Assembly: GCA_034766995.1 (NCBI GenBank)
Contig: CM068314.1
Span: 38,848,208 to 38,912,207 of the forward strand
Origin: Acanthacorydalis orientalis
Lineage: Eukaryota > Arthropoda > Insecta > Megaloptera > Corydalidae
Length of the DNA stretch: 64,000 bases
Reading direction: 5' to 3'
Part shown: in pieces, positions 26,065-37,489 of the stretch
Position numbering within the stretch: position 1 is the stretch's first letter
How the letters are laid out: each line of letters opens with the position of its first letter
Notes under the pieces: model-generated
The model's input: the letters and a program-made list of their open reading frames with translations, nothing else
Databases searched by the model: none
What the model was told of the DNA's origin: nothing
Translations under genes and position numbers: made by a program

Positions 26065-27372
26065 TTAATCACTAAGAGAGCTGCTGTGTCTGGTCGAAAT
26101 GGGTCCCAGATCGCTAATAGTAGAATTATGACGTGTTTTTCGGGATCCCTCGCTATCCAATTCTTGACTTGGATTGACCGAATGGGAGAGTGCAACTGTT
26201 TTATCAAAATCTATTAGAGCGTATCCTTTGGTTTGTTTCTTAGGACTGTCTGGTGCTAGTAAAACACAATTAGTACTTATTTCATCTTTGGCCTTATCTA
26301 AATCTAAAGTTGCATAGTTGACTTCTCCACCTCCTGGAGGAGTTTGAGGTAACGGTGGTATATGTTCAGTCAGTATAAATTTGTTTCTTAGACCTTCGAT
26401 TTCTTCTGTTTCTAAATTAGCGTAACAGTGTCGGGGTTCTTCTTCTTTTTCTTCTATCAACGGACGTGTCTGAGGTATAGGTATATCATTGGGTATATAG
26501 ACACACGATGACTCTGTGTATTTCGTCAACACTACAGATGATATGGGAATAGCCGGTGTTATATCGCCCGGTGATATATTTACATATAAGTGGGAGCAAT
26601 TCGCCTCTTGGTCTAGATTTAACTGTGCATAACTGTCGCTGATAGTACTGTGGGAAGGCGAAACAGGTTGTTCGACATTCATGTACGGTGGAACTATATT
26701 CGTTAGTGTTTCCGATTCCGACGGAAGTAACGTATTGCTGTACGAATGCTGCAATGATAAACTCGCTCGTTTATTATTATTATGTTCAGTCGTAGGCTCT
26801 GGTGAACTAACTAACGGCGGCGTGATGGCAGGAGGACTCAGAGGTCCATTACTGGTAATTGAATTCAGTCGTACAAATCCTATACTCGGGGTTCGAGTTA
26901 CTTGAACACGTGGATTTTGTTGATCAAGGTAACTCGAAAGAATAGTTTCTGAATGTTGAATGGTTGGTCGGGTAGGTATGGCAGGACCAGAAGAAGTTAC
27001 AGGTAATTGAAATTCTGAATTAGGCGGAAGATTGAATACTTCATCGTTTTGGCTTCCTTGCACTGCGACATGTTGATGAAGTAAATTGAAGAGTTGTTCG
27101 GCTCTTCTACATCGGAAGGCAAAAATTCCTTGTCCTGTAGGACATCGCCTTCCTGATTCGAAACTGAAGTGTTCAGAATCGAAACCGTATCGTCGTATGT
27201 AAGCGAGTGGCCATCGTGTAATTTGTTTTCCTCGATGATATAGAATCATTTCCGTTTCTGTTATTTCTAACTGGCCAGGACTTACTAATTGTCCATGGTC
27301 ATCTACATTCATTACCTTAAAAATATTGGGATGTTGATCATTGATGTCTTTTTTGCTGCTTACGCATCCCAT
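26065..27372 (-). CDS. FRS2/FRS3-type FGF receptor docking protein, 435 aa
   Basis: A membrane-anchored scaffold that links receptor tyrosine kinases, classically FGF receptors, to Grb2 and Shp2. The N-terminus MGCVSSKK is a myristoylation signal. I therefore start at 27372 rather than at the Met nine codons upstream, which precedes a splice acceptor (GATTACAG|GACATT at 27386) that places an intron in the leader. Residues about 16-105 are an IRS-type PTB domain: FKVMNVDDHG, RRYGFDSEHFSFESGRRCP, GQGIFAFRCRRAEQLFNLL. The tail carries Tyr motifs: YMNV (230), YAQL (248), YVNI (263), YANL (317), VNYATL (353) and YALI (384). YxN sites fit Grb2 binding and VxYxxL fits SH2 phosphatase binding; this is inference from motif. 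The C-terminal blocks YALIDFDKT and SRKTRHNST match vertebrate FRS2 closely, which settles the assignment. The coding part is one exon. Confidence 0.93.
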   Translation of the reverse strand: MGCVSSKKDINDQHPNIFKVMNVDDHGQLVSPGQLEITETEMILYHRGKQITRWPLAYIRRYGFDSEHFSFESGRRCPTGQGIFAFRCRRAEQLFNLLHQHVAVQGSQNDEVFNLPPNSEFQLPVTSSGPAIPTRPTIQHSETILSSYLDQQNPRVQVTRTPSIGFVRLNSITSNGPLSPPAITPPLVSSPEPTTEHNNNKRASLSLQHSYSNTLLPSESETLTNIVPPYMNVEQPVSPSHSTISDSYAQLNLDQEANCSHLYVNISPGDITPAIPISSVVLTKYTESSCVYIPNDIPIPQTRPLIEEKEEEPRHCYANLETEEIEGLRNKFILTEHIPPLPQTPPGGGEVNYATLDLDKAKDEISTNCVLLAPDSPKKQTKGYALIDFDKTVALSHSVNPSQELDSEGSRKTRHNSTISDLGPISTRHSSSLSD

Positions 27373-28159
27373 GGTGAATAATGTCCTGTAATCAACCAAT
27401 TATTCTGACAAAGAACAGACATATAAACTATAGTATAACAAAGTTATTAAGAGTTTCAATTATATTTTAATTATTTTTCATTTGAATACCGACCTTGTTA
27501 TACATATTCTTAATTTCAGCCAGCGATTAAAACGATGTATTCATATAAATTTGACATTTCGGTTGTCGTATACTCGCAAAAAAATATGCACCAAGCCCAA
27601 GGCCACTGGTCTGTTTAATTTGTGCCGCTATAGTCAAAGTTTAATCTTTAGCTGTAGATTTGTGTACAGTTTGATAAACTTTATAATATTTAAAACGAAT
27701 TAATAGAGATATTCTCATTTATATTATGTTTTTATTTTGTTATTAAACACTATTAATTATATCACATTTAATTTATTAGCAATATTTTATATTTAAAATG
27801 TTTACTTTTAAAATTTAAATAATGAATTACTTTTACACTTTAGTACAGATACAAACTGTGTGGACAGTTCAGCTATTGTACACTACATGTCATTGAAATG
27901 AAATAAATAGAATTTATATTTTGTTCTATTTCAGTATAAAAGTAACAAGTAACGATATTTGTTTTAAATTTATTAATTTAATAATAGCAAATATTCAATA
28001 TCAAACTTTCTGTCTAATATTTGTTTCTTGACTTTTCAATATGTAATAAATAAATATCAAATATATGAAATACGACTGAACAATAAACCTACTTAACTGT
28101 TGATGACACACTACCTAATACAATTGAAATTGTAGGAAAATCGTAATGAATGAACATGG
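27373..28159 (-). promoter_or_regulatory. Upstream region of the FRS2-type gene
   Basis: A splice acceptor lies at 27386-27387 (minus strand), so at least one noncoding leader exon is upstream. A GC-richer patch at 27500-27680 is a candidate for that exon, but no donor is convincing. The rest (27700-28159) is AT-rich with nothing recognised. Confidence 0.4.
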
Positions 28160-28400
28160 AACATATACGTGAGCTTTGAATATGCGTAGGTGGATACGTT
28201 ACGTCATCATGGTGACGTCACATGGCTGCAGTGCGCTGTTGCTGCTGCTGCTGCTGCTACTTCAAAGGAAGTTACACGTTGTATTGTGACCTCACTGTCA
28301 CATCCATCTCTAATGCGTGGGTGTTACAGCCACCTTTGGGATGAAATAGAGCATTACATACTTTCGTCGTGATGGATCACGCCTCTTGTGAGAAATAAAT
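28160..28400. promoter_or_regulatory. GC-richer island with CRE sites and a CTG repeat
   Basis: The island contains TTACGTCA (28199-28206) and the full palindromic cAMP-response element TGACGTCA (28213-28220), whose centres are 14 bp apart. It also has a (TGC)n run at about 28239-28258 and further TGACCTCA and GTCACA half-site-like sequences near 28285. Its position, about 0.8 kb upstream of the FRS2-type start codon, suits a promoter or enhancer for that minus-strand gene, but orientation is not proven. On the minus strand 28222-28196 nearly repeats a block at 44037-44066 in the other promoter-like island. Confidence 0.5.
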
Positions 28401-28524
28401 GCGCGAACATTTGTAAAAATAAATTCTTAAAATGTTATGTGGGTGTGGATAGGTGTTAACGTGTTTATGAACAAATAAAATTTATAGAAGAACGAAATTT
28501 TCACAAACACAATGTGGATATAGT

Positions 28525-28885
<361 letters not shown>

Positions 28886-29094
28886 GTGTGTGTACGTATG
28901 TATGTATGTCAATTAATATTCAATTAATTTTTTTAATCTTTCGATACTTTTTTCGTATTTTTTATCTTATTTTTATTATAATATTATTTGAATCGGTCAT
29001 TTCAAAAAGTAAATGTTATGTTTTTTTTTGTGAAAATAAGATCCTTGTGGGTAGTCTCATATTAAGCATAAAAATTATATTAGCCTCGTTGTGT

Positions 29095-29476
29095 CTAGCT
29101 GTCAAACTTGGTCATTATTTTTTGCCTAATGGGCGTGATTTTGGAGTTATTAAAAAAATTGTGCGAAAGCATGATCGTATGTATGTACCAAAAAATACGT
29201 TAATTTGGTTAATCAATCCAGCATAAAATTTTCAGTAAAAGAAGTGAAAATTGAGGAGATTTTTGAATTTAAAAATTGTTGCCTCTATGCTAAATGCTGG
29301 CTTTTTATAAAAAAAGTTCATCGAGTGAATTTTATGGGAGAACAGTTTCGAAAAACCAGACAAAAACATTTGCACCTTTAACATACATACGCTTTGAATA
29401 CGATGCTAATAAATTTGGGATGGTGAAGATTGAGGGTTTCATAGATAGCTCATTAAAAACACACTCCAGCCACTAA
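29095..29476 (+). pseudogene. Degenerate relic resembling a DUF7869-type element protein
   Basis: Conceptual translation gives [20 protein letters not shown], then MYVP and LIWLINPA and a stop, then KFSVKEVKIEEIFEF. In another frame (29294-29476) it gives FAPLTYIRFEYDANKFGMVK. The order GH-LP-RDFG-I-K, YVP, then a short FxV segment recalls the C-terminal part of the DUF7869 proteins carried by insect repeat families. Frames change and stops interrupt it, so it is not functional. The family call is from memory of the pattern and is tentative. Confidence 0.35.
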
Positions 29477-30170
29477 AACATACTGTAGCTGTGATGTCAC
29501 TTCTGTTTGCGAATGCATATGGATCGAAAATATCGATAAAGTATAAAAAATAAACAATTTAAAACAAGTAAAAGATAGCATCTTAGCGAAGCACATTTCA
29601 TTTTACAATGAAGTATTCAGCTGGTCAACCAAAGAAATGGAAGAATTTCTGCTTGAATCCGATGGCGAATATGATTATGCATCTTAATATTAGATTATAA
29701 ACAAGATACATATTTGTGTACTATAATATAATGTTTTTTTTTAATAAAGAATCATAATAAAAAAAAGTTTTTTTTTAAACTATTATGGATTTAATACTAT
29801 TTCCTGCAAAAATAACATCAGTCAAAACAATTTACGTTGATTTTTTATACATTAAGGTTTCATAGAACAGTAACTATTAACAAACTAACAAATTAAAGGC
29901 CTAAAAAACATATTAACAAAGAAAATCTTTAAAAAATCTTAATATTTTTTTATTATGCAATTTTTATTGAAACCTGTCAAATTTAAATTCTGAATTATGT
30001 AGTTTTTTAAATGACTGATTCATTTACATTCAACAGTAAAAGTAAACTTTTGCTAGTTTCTATCAATTGAAAAGTTATATTGAAAAAAAAATAATTTATA
30101 ATACGCATTTAATTCAATGAACGAAAATTAGTTCGTGACTATCAAAAATTGTATTGATAATTGAGTAATA
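29477..30170. other. AT-rich DNA with one short open frame and poly(A) signal
   Basis: A plus-strand open stretch without an obvious start (29565-29687) ends in an acidic C-terminus (STKEMEEFLLESDGEYDYAS) and is followed by AATAAA at 29743-29748. It could be the last exon of a transcript or the tail of the relic upstream. I do not recognise it. The rest is AT-rich. Confidence 0.3.
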
Positions 30171-30178
30171 TATGCATG

Positions 30179-30487
30179 CAGGCCCGTAGCCAAACCATCA
30201 TATCAGAGGGTGCAAACACAGTTTTCGAGGAGGAAAGCGCAATTTTTAAGGGGATTTTTTTTATGTCAACATTGTTGGGGGTTACTGTGGTAACGCGCTC
30301 ATAGAAACGATTTTTTTCTCGTGTTAAAATATTTTTAACCATCAAGTAAACTCATTAGGGATATTCTACAAATGATTCTCCATGATTTTCAAATCTCCCA
30401 AAATCGCAGATTTTGGGGGGGGGGAGGGGACAAACAGAGCAACCATGAGAGAAATGCACTCCTAGTCAACTCCTTACTACGGGCATG
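30179..30487. mobile_element. hAT-like MITE (309 bp) with 8-bp target duplication
   Basis: The left end is CAGGCCCGTAGCCAAACC. The right end, read inward, is CATGCCCGTAGTAAGGAG, giving an imperfect terminal inverted repeat. The flanks are TATGCATG (30171-30178) and TACGCATG (30488-30495), an 8-bp duplication with one mismatch. The CA...TG ends and 8-bp duplication are features of hAT elements. No transposase is encoded; a 67-codon frame on the minus strand is incidental. A poly-G run lies at about 30414-30428. A diverged partial copy in the opposite orientation is at 16113-16335. Confidence 0.78.
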
Positions 30488-30495
30488 TACGCATG

Positions 30496-31143
30496 TAATA
30501 CAATAGTTCTTATTTTTTTCCAGTTTGGTTGTTTCACAATTTTATTATGCAATATAAATAAACGTGTGTTACTGATTGTAGTAATAACATTAAAAAGTGT
30601 ATATAAACATACATAAATATAATATCACTCATAAAAAATATTTTTTGAAAATAACACGTTTAAATGAATTTATTATTATACTGGATTAATATAAGTGAAT
30701 CCGGATAATGTTTTGAATTGGACAAAAACGATATGAAAAAATGTTGATCATAAATAAATAAAAATATTTTTTTAATTTTATGCTCTAAAAGAAGTATTCT
30801 TATCTTAAAATATAAAAATATGACAACACATTTCAAATTATAATTCTCCTTAAATCTATTTAATATGAATGTTCTTGATACAAAGTAATATGTTAAGTTT
30901 AATGTTATCCCAATAAAAATGTATTATAAAAAATTGTTATAATATTTAATTTCATGAAGAGAATAAAATTTTAAATAATGTTTCAGCATCATTTGAATTC
31001 AGAAAAAGTATTATTCCAGACAAAATTTTCAAAAATTATGATGAAAAAAATATACATTTTCAAAATGTAATATCTTGGGTCGTTGTGGTTATTTTTTATT
31101 ACATTAAATTTTAATAATACATGTTACAAAACTACTTTTTAAC

Positions 31144-31195
<52 letters not shown>

Positions 31196-31514
31196 ACAAA
31201 AACTCGCGAAATCTGTATGAGAGACAGTTTATGGTTTCAAGTATGAAGAACTCGTAAATCGTACAAATATCACATACACCTAAATTTACTTTAAACATAA
31301 AAATCTGAATATAGAAATAATATTGAATTTTTAGAAAATCTAGTGAATGCGAACACTTATTTGTATTAAATAAAATATCGACATCAGCTTGTGACGAAAT
31401 GAATGTTATAAAGAAAATTTACTGATGGTAAGACAATGAATGAAGACATATGTGATAGTGTGATAATCGTTAAGACGACGCGTTCTATTTAAAAGTTTTA
31501 TTGTTTCATTTTTT
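30496..31514. other. AT-rich noncoding DNA
   Basis: One (TA)n array at 31148-31191. No gene is seen. Confidence 0.6.
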
Positions 31515-32393
31515 GAAGTGAAACTTCTTTCGTTAAGTCGAGGGTTAATTTTCAAGGCCGAGACGAAAAAGTATTACCGAAGTTGTTACGACGTACACTG
31601 GCGTCAGGGGGTAGAGAGTGAGGATGTCTCATCCGTAGACGGCAGAAGCGAGCGACAGCTTAGTTAACACTGACCCTCTGTTTATAGATATAATTTTTGC
31701 ACAATCCCTGTTATTTGATATGATAGTAATAGCAGTTGGTGAATTCTGCGTTGATGAGTGTAAAATGGAAGATGGAAAACAATTGCAATTGTAGCGGTTT
31801 ACATTTCTCCGAATTAAAAAAACGATGATATAATTTATTTTATACACTGCTCATTACTACCGTAAACTCATGGAGGTGCAGCATTCCTTGGCAAAGGAAA
31901 GGATAAATTACCAATAATTCTCACTGGGGATTTTAATGTCAATTTCGCGTCAGCGGATTCAGCACCACTTGTTAGTTATCTACGTGAAAACCTTAATTTA
32001 AATATGAATATTGATCCCATAATCGCAACGACAAAATCGGGTACTACTATAGATGCTGTCTTTTCGCGATATCTTTAAAACATATAATCCAAAACATACA
32101 TTTCATGTTTCAGTTATCATAAGCCGATAGTATCAGCTGTAATAATTGAATCCTCGCTAGAAGAAATTATGGAAGTTGATTAAATATTATAAAAAAATGT
32201 TAATTTTCTAATTCAATTCTTATTGTTTTATATTTACCGTCTTCATTTTATACTAAATTCTGTCTTTTGTCCTCTTTCCTATACTGATTCTTCAAATAAC
32301 AATAAACAAACACGAAACCATTCATTTATCATGCATGATACCATACCATTAAAACTCTTTACACTTCAACCAACGGTAAAGAAGTTTCACTTC
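31515..32393 (+). mobile_element. Helentron-like relic bounded by 16-bp inverted repeats
   Basis: The left boundary GAAGTGAAACTTCTTT (31515-31530) is the exact reverse complement of AAAGAAGTTTCACTTC at 32378-32393. Between them lies a broken endonuclease reading frame (31655-32183). Endonuclease-bearing Helitron relatives (Helentrons) carry short inverted repeats near their ends and an apurinic-type endonuclease at the C-terminus of the Rep-helicase protein, which is the basis for the call. Rep and helicase parts are absent, so this is at best a deleted derivative. GC-richer sequence at 31560-31660 belongs to it. Confidence 0.5.
31655..32183 (+). pseudogene. Broken EEP endonuclease fragment of a mobile element
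   Basis: The plus strand reads VAVYISPN, a stop, KNDDIIYFIHCSLLP, a stop, GGAAFLGKGKDKLPIILTGD, then FNVNFASADSAPLVSYLREN, TTKSGTTIDAVFSRYL and a stop, then SYHKPIVSAVIIESSLEEI. The GDFN and TTIDAVFSRY blocks mark an exonuclease-endonuclease-phosphatase domain of the kind in Helentron-type helicase proteins. A frameshift lies near 31788, and at least three stops are in frame. It is a different endonuclease from that of the LINE at 8.7 kb. Confidence 0.6.
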
Positions 32394-33026
32394 TGGCGCG
32401 CATACTGATACAAGCACCCTTTTTTTATTGTTTTATATAGTAATATTATTTGTACGAGAGGTAAATTTAATATGTAGTAAGAATAATGTTTTTTAAGAAC
32501 ATTTGGACCAAATAATAAACACAGTTTGAATACATGATTTTTTAGAATGGTTTTAAATATAAATAGTTTTGTGGTTTATTGTTTAAAAATGTTTAGTCCA
32601 TTTTAAATCTACTGTTTTACACTGCGATTTAATCATTGCATTTAATAAATTACAAAAATATAAAATATGTGAATATATCAATCATTTATATTCTCTCTCT
32701 TCTCATCCTCTCTCTCTCTCTCTGTCTATATATATATATATATATATATGTATATAAAGTTTTTAATTTAAATTTATAATAAATCGAGCAACACTAATAC
32801 TTTCGCTGAAAAATATTTTTCTTTCGGTAGTGTTATTAAGTTTCATTGTGACGTAAAACTTCCGTGACACGACGTATAATAACGTTTCAATATTTTTTTC
32901 GATAAGAAAAAAAGGCTCTGTGTTTCATGTGTGCATGCTATAAAATCAGTGTTTCAATTTCAATCAGGTTATGCAAGGTCGGCGACCCAATATTTGTTTA
33001 TTTTTTTGACATGTACACGCATATAC

Positions 33027-33091
<65 letters not shown>

Positions 33092-34380
33092 GGCGTAAAA
33101 CCTTGTTTCATAGAATGACGAACAAAATAGTAAAATTCAAATTTACCGTTTTATTAAGTAGGAATGTATAAAAAAGCAACAAAATCAACTTGGTGCAGAT
33201 AACATACGTCTTAAATTTATTTTTCATAAGAAAAATAAAGCCAAATAGATCTGCTTTTGTAACTAGAGATAAATAATTTTCTGTTTGTACTGTATTAAGT
33301 TCTCTCTTCATTTCTTCTTCTTTTTTGATTTGTCCTGATTGGTTTATTATTTATGAATATTTTTTATTTATAGCGGAATACATGAAAATATTTTTATTTA
33401 TTTACAGACAAATGAAACTGTAATTCAGAATATTATTTAAAGCTATCATCTTCGTTTAAAAAATAAATTATTTCTAATTAATGTAGCAAATCGTTTAAAT
33501 TGTTCACAAAATATCACAAGTAGATAATTTTTTTTAAAAAATATGATGAATTTATGTTGAAGTAGAAATAAAACAATTTCATTTTACACAGTTAAAAAAT
33601 AAACACTGATTGACTACACTGCATTATACAATAGTATTGATTAGTTTTACATATCAATCGGTGTTAATTAAAATAAAAAATACGGAGTGTCAATATGTCT
33701 AGTAAGTAAATTTAGTTCATTTAAACAGTTTTTGCTATTTATAGTTTTTATGTATTTAAAATATGAAATATTTTTAAAAAAATAAAATGACACGAGTGTA
33801 TCATTTTTTAGAGTTTAATATTTTTCAATAAAAGAGTATACTTATTAAGAGAAAATGAATATACGTTATTATAATACGTTAGCTAATAACTTAATATGAT
33901 ACTCATGTTAGATTATTGTTTGCAAGAATTGAAAAGAAAATAGAAAGTTTTTTTAGTAAATCAACAAATAGAATTATTTCTGAATTTTTAACATAATGTT
34001 ATATTAAATATAATTTTTAAATTCTACATGAAATTAATATTTAATATTGTATTGCCGAAAGAATTGTCTACTATTTCATTTTATAACAACTCAATTTTCA
34101 GTATGTTGCCATAAATTTATATATTATATATACTAAAATATATTTCAGTCTATTATGTTTTAAAATATTTCTTCTAATATAAGCCTTTTATTAAAAAAAA
34201 GCTAGTGTTTATAAATTCTATTCAAATATCAAATATATAAATAAGCCACAAATGATTTGTAGTTATGAGATTTGTTAACTATTTACAAGATAACTATTTG
34301 ATAAATTATGCGGTTTCCAAGAGAATCCAATAAAGTTTATCTGAAACCATGTATATATTACAAATTCCAACAAAAACGAA
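32394..34380. other. AT-rich noncoding DNA including one inverted-repeat arm
   Basis: Holds a (CT)n/(TA)n tract at 32692-32750, (TA)n at 33029-33088, and the first arm of a large inverted repeat (33630-33950, listed separately). No gene is seen. Confidence 0.55.
33630..33950 (+). repeat. Arm 1 of a large inverted repeat
   Basis: This arm matches the reverse complement of 35725-36050 along its length. Shared blocks include ATTGATTAGTTTTACA, CATTTAAACAGTTTTT, CTATTTATAG, AATAAAATGACAC, AATAAAAGAGTAT, ACGTTAGCTAATAACT and TTAGATTATTGTTT, in the same order. By eye identity is about 80%. The arms are about 1.8 kb apart. Confidence 0.8.
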
Positions 34381-34690
34381 ATGGATGATGGTAGAGACAC
34401 TGAAAAGTTTCGCGGCGCTATTTTATTTGAAAACACAACGTCGCTATTCGAACAAGATGCAATGCAACACACTCACTGGAAATGCAATCGTGTTCTATTG
34501 CCATTTTCTGCGGTTAACGGTGTAAGTCTGAGTTCAGGAGGTGACAAAGAACATTGGCCTGGCCGTTGGCCTTCTGAAGATACATGATAAAAGCTCACTG
34601 GCTGTGACTCTCGTCTTGCTATAGTGCTTTTTCGTTGCTTATGAGAATAAGTTAACGTTGCTGAATAGAAACAGTGGCGTATTCGATATT
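34381..34690 (+). other. GC-richer island with a 68-codon open frame
   Basis: The plus-strand frame 34381-34587 starts MDDGRDTEKFRGAILFE and ends GRWPSEDT. Its GC content is clearly above the surroundings and it contains a full start-to-stop frame, but no domain is recognised and no splice context is evident. It may be a small gene, a leader exon or a transposon piece. Confidence 0.25.
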
Positions 34691-34727
34691 TAATATTTAA
34701 TCTATAATAATTTCATTACACACACAT

Positions 34728-34786
<59 letters not shown>

Positions 34787-36804
34787 CACACACATATGTA
34801 TGTATGAATGTATATATATATATATATATTTCTAAATGTTTGTTATTGAAGTAAATAAGTTAATCATATGAGTACAACTGTGAAAAATACCACTGCGTTT
34901 GAAAATTTTTATTAGAAAGAATATGGAAATAGATTTTCTTTATTGAAAGTGAAAATTTGAAGAGAGACAATTATAATATTACTTATATTTTTTAAATATA
35001 TTAATACTAACTAACTTATATATAATAATTTTAAATGCTGTAGATGATTTTTCAGTACAACGTATAATATTTAGTGTTTTTAAAATTCGTCAATAATTAA
35101 TATTTTTGCATATCATATTAGAAATGAATAATTTGATAAAAATAATAAAGTGATATATTCTTCTTAAAAATTCAAAATATACAACAATTTATATTATTTT
35201 CTCTAGATTTTTGTTATCTGCTGATTGAAATCTCAATTTTTACTTAATATTTTTTTATATTTAAGTTTTACTGGATATATTGAAAGCTTAAATGTGTTTA
35301 GAATATAATTATCTATATAATTATACGCAAGTAATACAAACGAATTAGAAGAATGTGATTCAGAATAGGAAACAGTGTTTTAATTTTTATTATAAGCAAA
35401 TATAACAAATAGTAACAAATAAACATTTTTTTTATATCAAATTCAGTTTTTATTTTCTTACTGTAAACGAAATTCTAAAATTTATTTTATACTCATATTT
35501 GGATATGTATGAATATAAATATATTATTGTAAAAATTTCTTAATGATTTTTAAGTAATCGGCATTATTTATAATACTAAATTAAAGGTATAATGCAGTAT
35601 CACAGATTAGTTAATTTGAAAAAATATATTCAAAAATGAAGAATATTGTTAACATTACTTCTTATACTTTATTCCAAAACCAAATAACAGTAAAAGATTT
35701 AATTCAAATAACAGTAAAATGTAATTTTCTATTTTATTTCCTTTTTAATCTCTTGAAAACAATAATCTAACACGAATATCATATTTAGTTATTAGCTAAC
35801 GTGTTAACAATACATATTCAGTTTCTATAAATATACTCTTTTATTGAAAAAATATTGAAATGTAAAAAATGATACACTTGTGTCATTTTATTTATTTCAA
35901 AATATTTTATGTTTTAAATACATAAACACTATAAATAGTAAAAACTGTTTAAATGAAACAAATTTATTTATAAGACGTATTGATACTCAGTAGGTTTTAT
36001 TTTAATTAAAACCGGTTGAAGTGTAAAACTAATCAATGCTATAATACAAATAAGTACCTTATATTAATTGGTTACTGTAGTTTATTGCAAAAATATATAA
36101 AATATAAGTAAGATGCTCGCAACTTTGATTTATTTAAATAAATAACTATGTTAAAAATAGGGTTATTAAGAATGACAATATTTATTTTCTGACAGCCACT
36201 GGTAATCAAAGACGTTCAGAGAATTATAACAATAAATAGTTTTTTAACAAACTCGGCTATTGAATGAATTTAATTTTATATTTTTTTCAGTTTTTAGTTA
36301 CAATCAGTAATTTTGACGAAAATATCTTGTAAATATACAATAGTAATTTGTTAATTTGTGATAGTGAGATGTACACATTTTTCCAATTAAACTTATTTTT
36401 ATTTTTTTTAGTGGTTACTATTAAAAATTAAAATTTCAGTTTCAATTTAAATCTCATTTTAAATATTTAATCGTAATGGGGAATAAAGAGAAAAATAATT
36501 GAAATTGCATATTTATTTTAATAAAATAATATGCTCTTTACAAATACCGCGCGAAGCATATAAAATTTTTCTAATCATAAATGCTCATTTGATTATTAAT
36601 CAGTTTCATTATTTTTTTCATACTTTAGCATTTTGACAATAATGCAGACTATCAAAATGAGAATAATCAATTGAAGAATGTTTTTAATTAGAAAAAAATT
36701 GTGAGCTTCAAGAAGAAGTGAAAAATTCATTAGTAAAGGTAAAATTTAATTATTATTCCAAAAATATTGTAATATTAATATAATTTTAATACACACATAC
36801 ACAT

Positions 36805-36870
<66 letters not shown>

Positions 36871-36974
36871 AATGCGTGTCCGCACGTGTATATAAGTAAT
36901 AATAATTTCTAGATGTTTAATTAAATGAAAATATATGAATAATGAAAAAATGATTCCATTTTATAATTCGTAAT

Positions 36975-37049
<75 letters not shown>

Positions 37050-37417
37050 ATTAAACAATTTTAAACTCTTGTATTTCAATTAGAATAATAATTAAGGAGT
37101 TAAATTTTTATTAATCTATTACAAATTGTAAAACAATGAATATTAATAAAATATGAATATGAAATAATTCTAGATGTATATTATTTTTTTTTATCTTTTG
37201 TTTTTTATTAATAAGCATTATTACTGATACAACGAATTAGTGAGATAAAAAATTTTAAGTTTTTGACATTGAAATTAAATTTATTTGTGGAAGAGAAATT
37301 TAACACTTTCTCAAAATATGGTATTGTTGATTAATAACTGTTTAAATTATTAGATTAAAAAAAATAACAAAGAAAATATAGACGAATATATATATATATA
37401 TATAAACATATATAAAC

Positions 37418-37461
<44 letters not shown>

Positions 37462-37489
37462 CGTGAAATATTCAAAATTTAAAATGTCT
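34691..37489. other. AT-rich noncoding DNA with second inverted-repeat arm
   Basis: Arrays at 34716-34829 (CA/TA), 36808-36862, 36977-37046 and 37388-37459. A direct duplication of AAATAACAGTAAAA occurs near 35683 and 35706, next to the second repeat arm. No gene is seen. Confidence 0.6.
35725..36050 (-). repeat. Arm 2 of a large inverted repeat
   Basis: The reverse complement of this stretch aligns with 33630-33950 with small gaps. Beyond about 33950 (arm 1) and 35725 (arm 2) the similarity fades, so both arms have a limit at the inner side. No terminal motif or duplication is obvious, so the element type is unknown. Confidence 0.8.

Noticed and set aside
25917..26207. A 96-codon minus-strand frame
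   Set aside because: It overlaps the 3' end of the FRS2-type gene in another frame and its 3' untranslated region, with no domain.
27370..27399. Start of the FRS2-type protein at the upstream Met (27399)
   Set aside because: A splice acceptor at 27386 separates it from the exon, and the MGCVSSKK start gives the myristoylation signal typical of the family.
28190..28372. A 60-codon plus-strand frame over the CRE and CTG repeat
   Set aside because: Ala-rich only because of the trinucleotide repeat; the segment is better read as regulatory.
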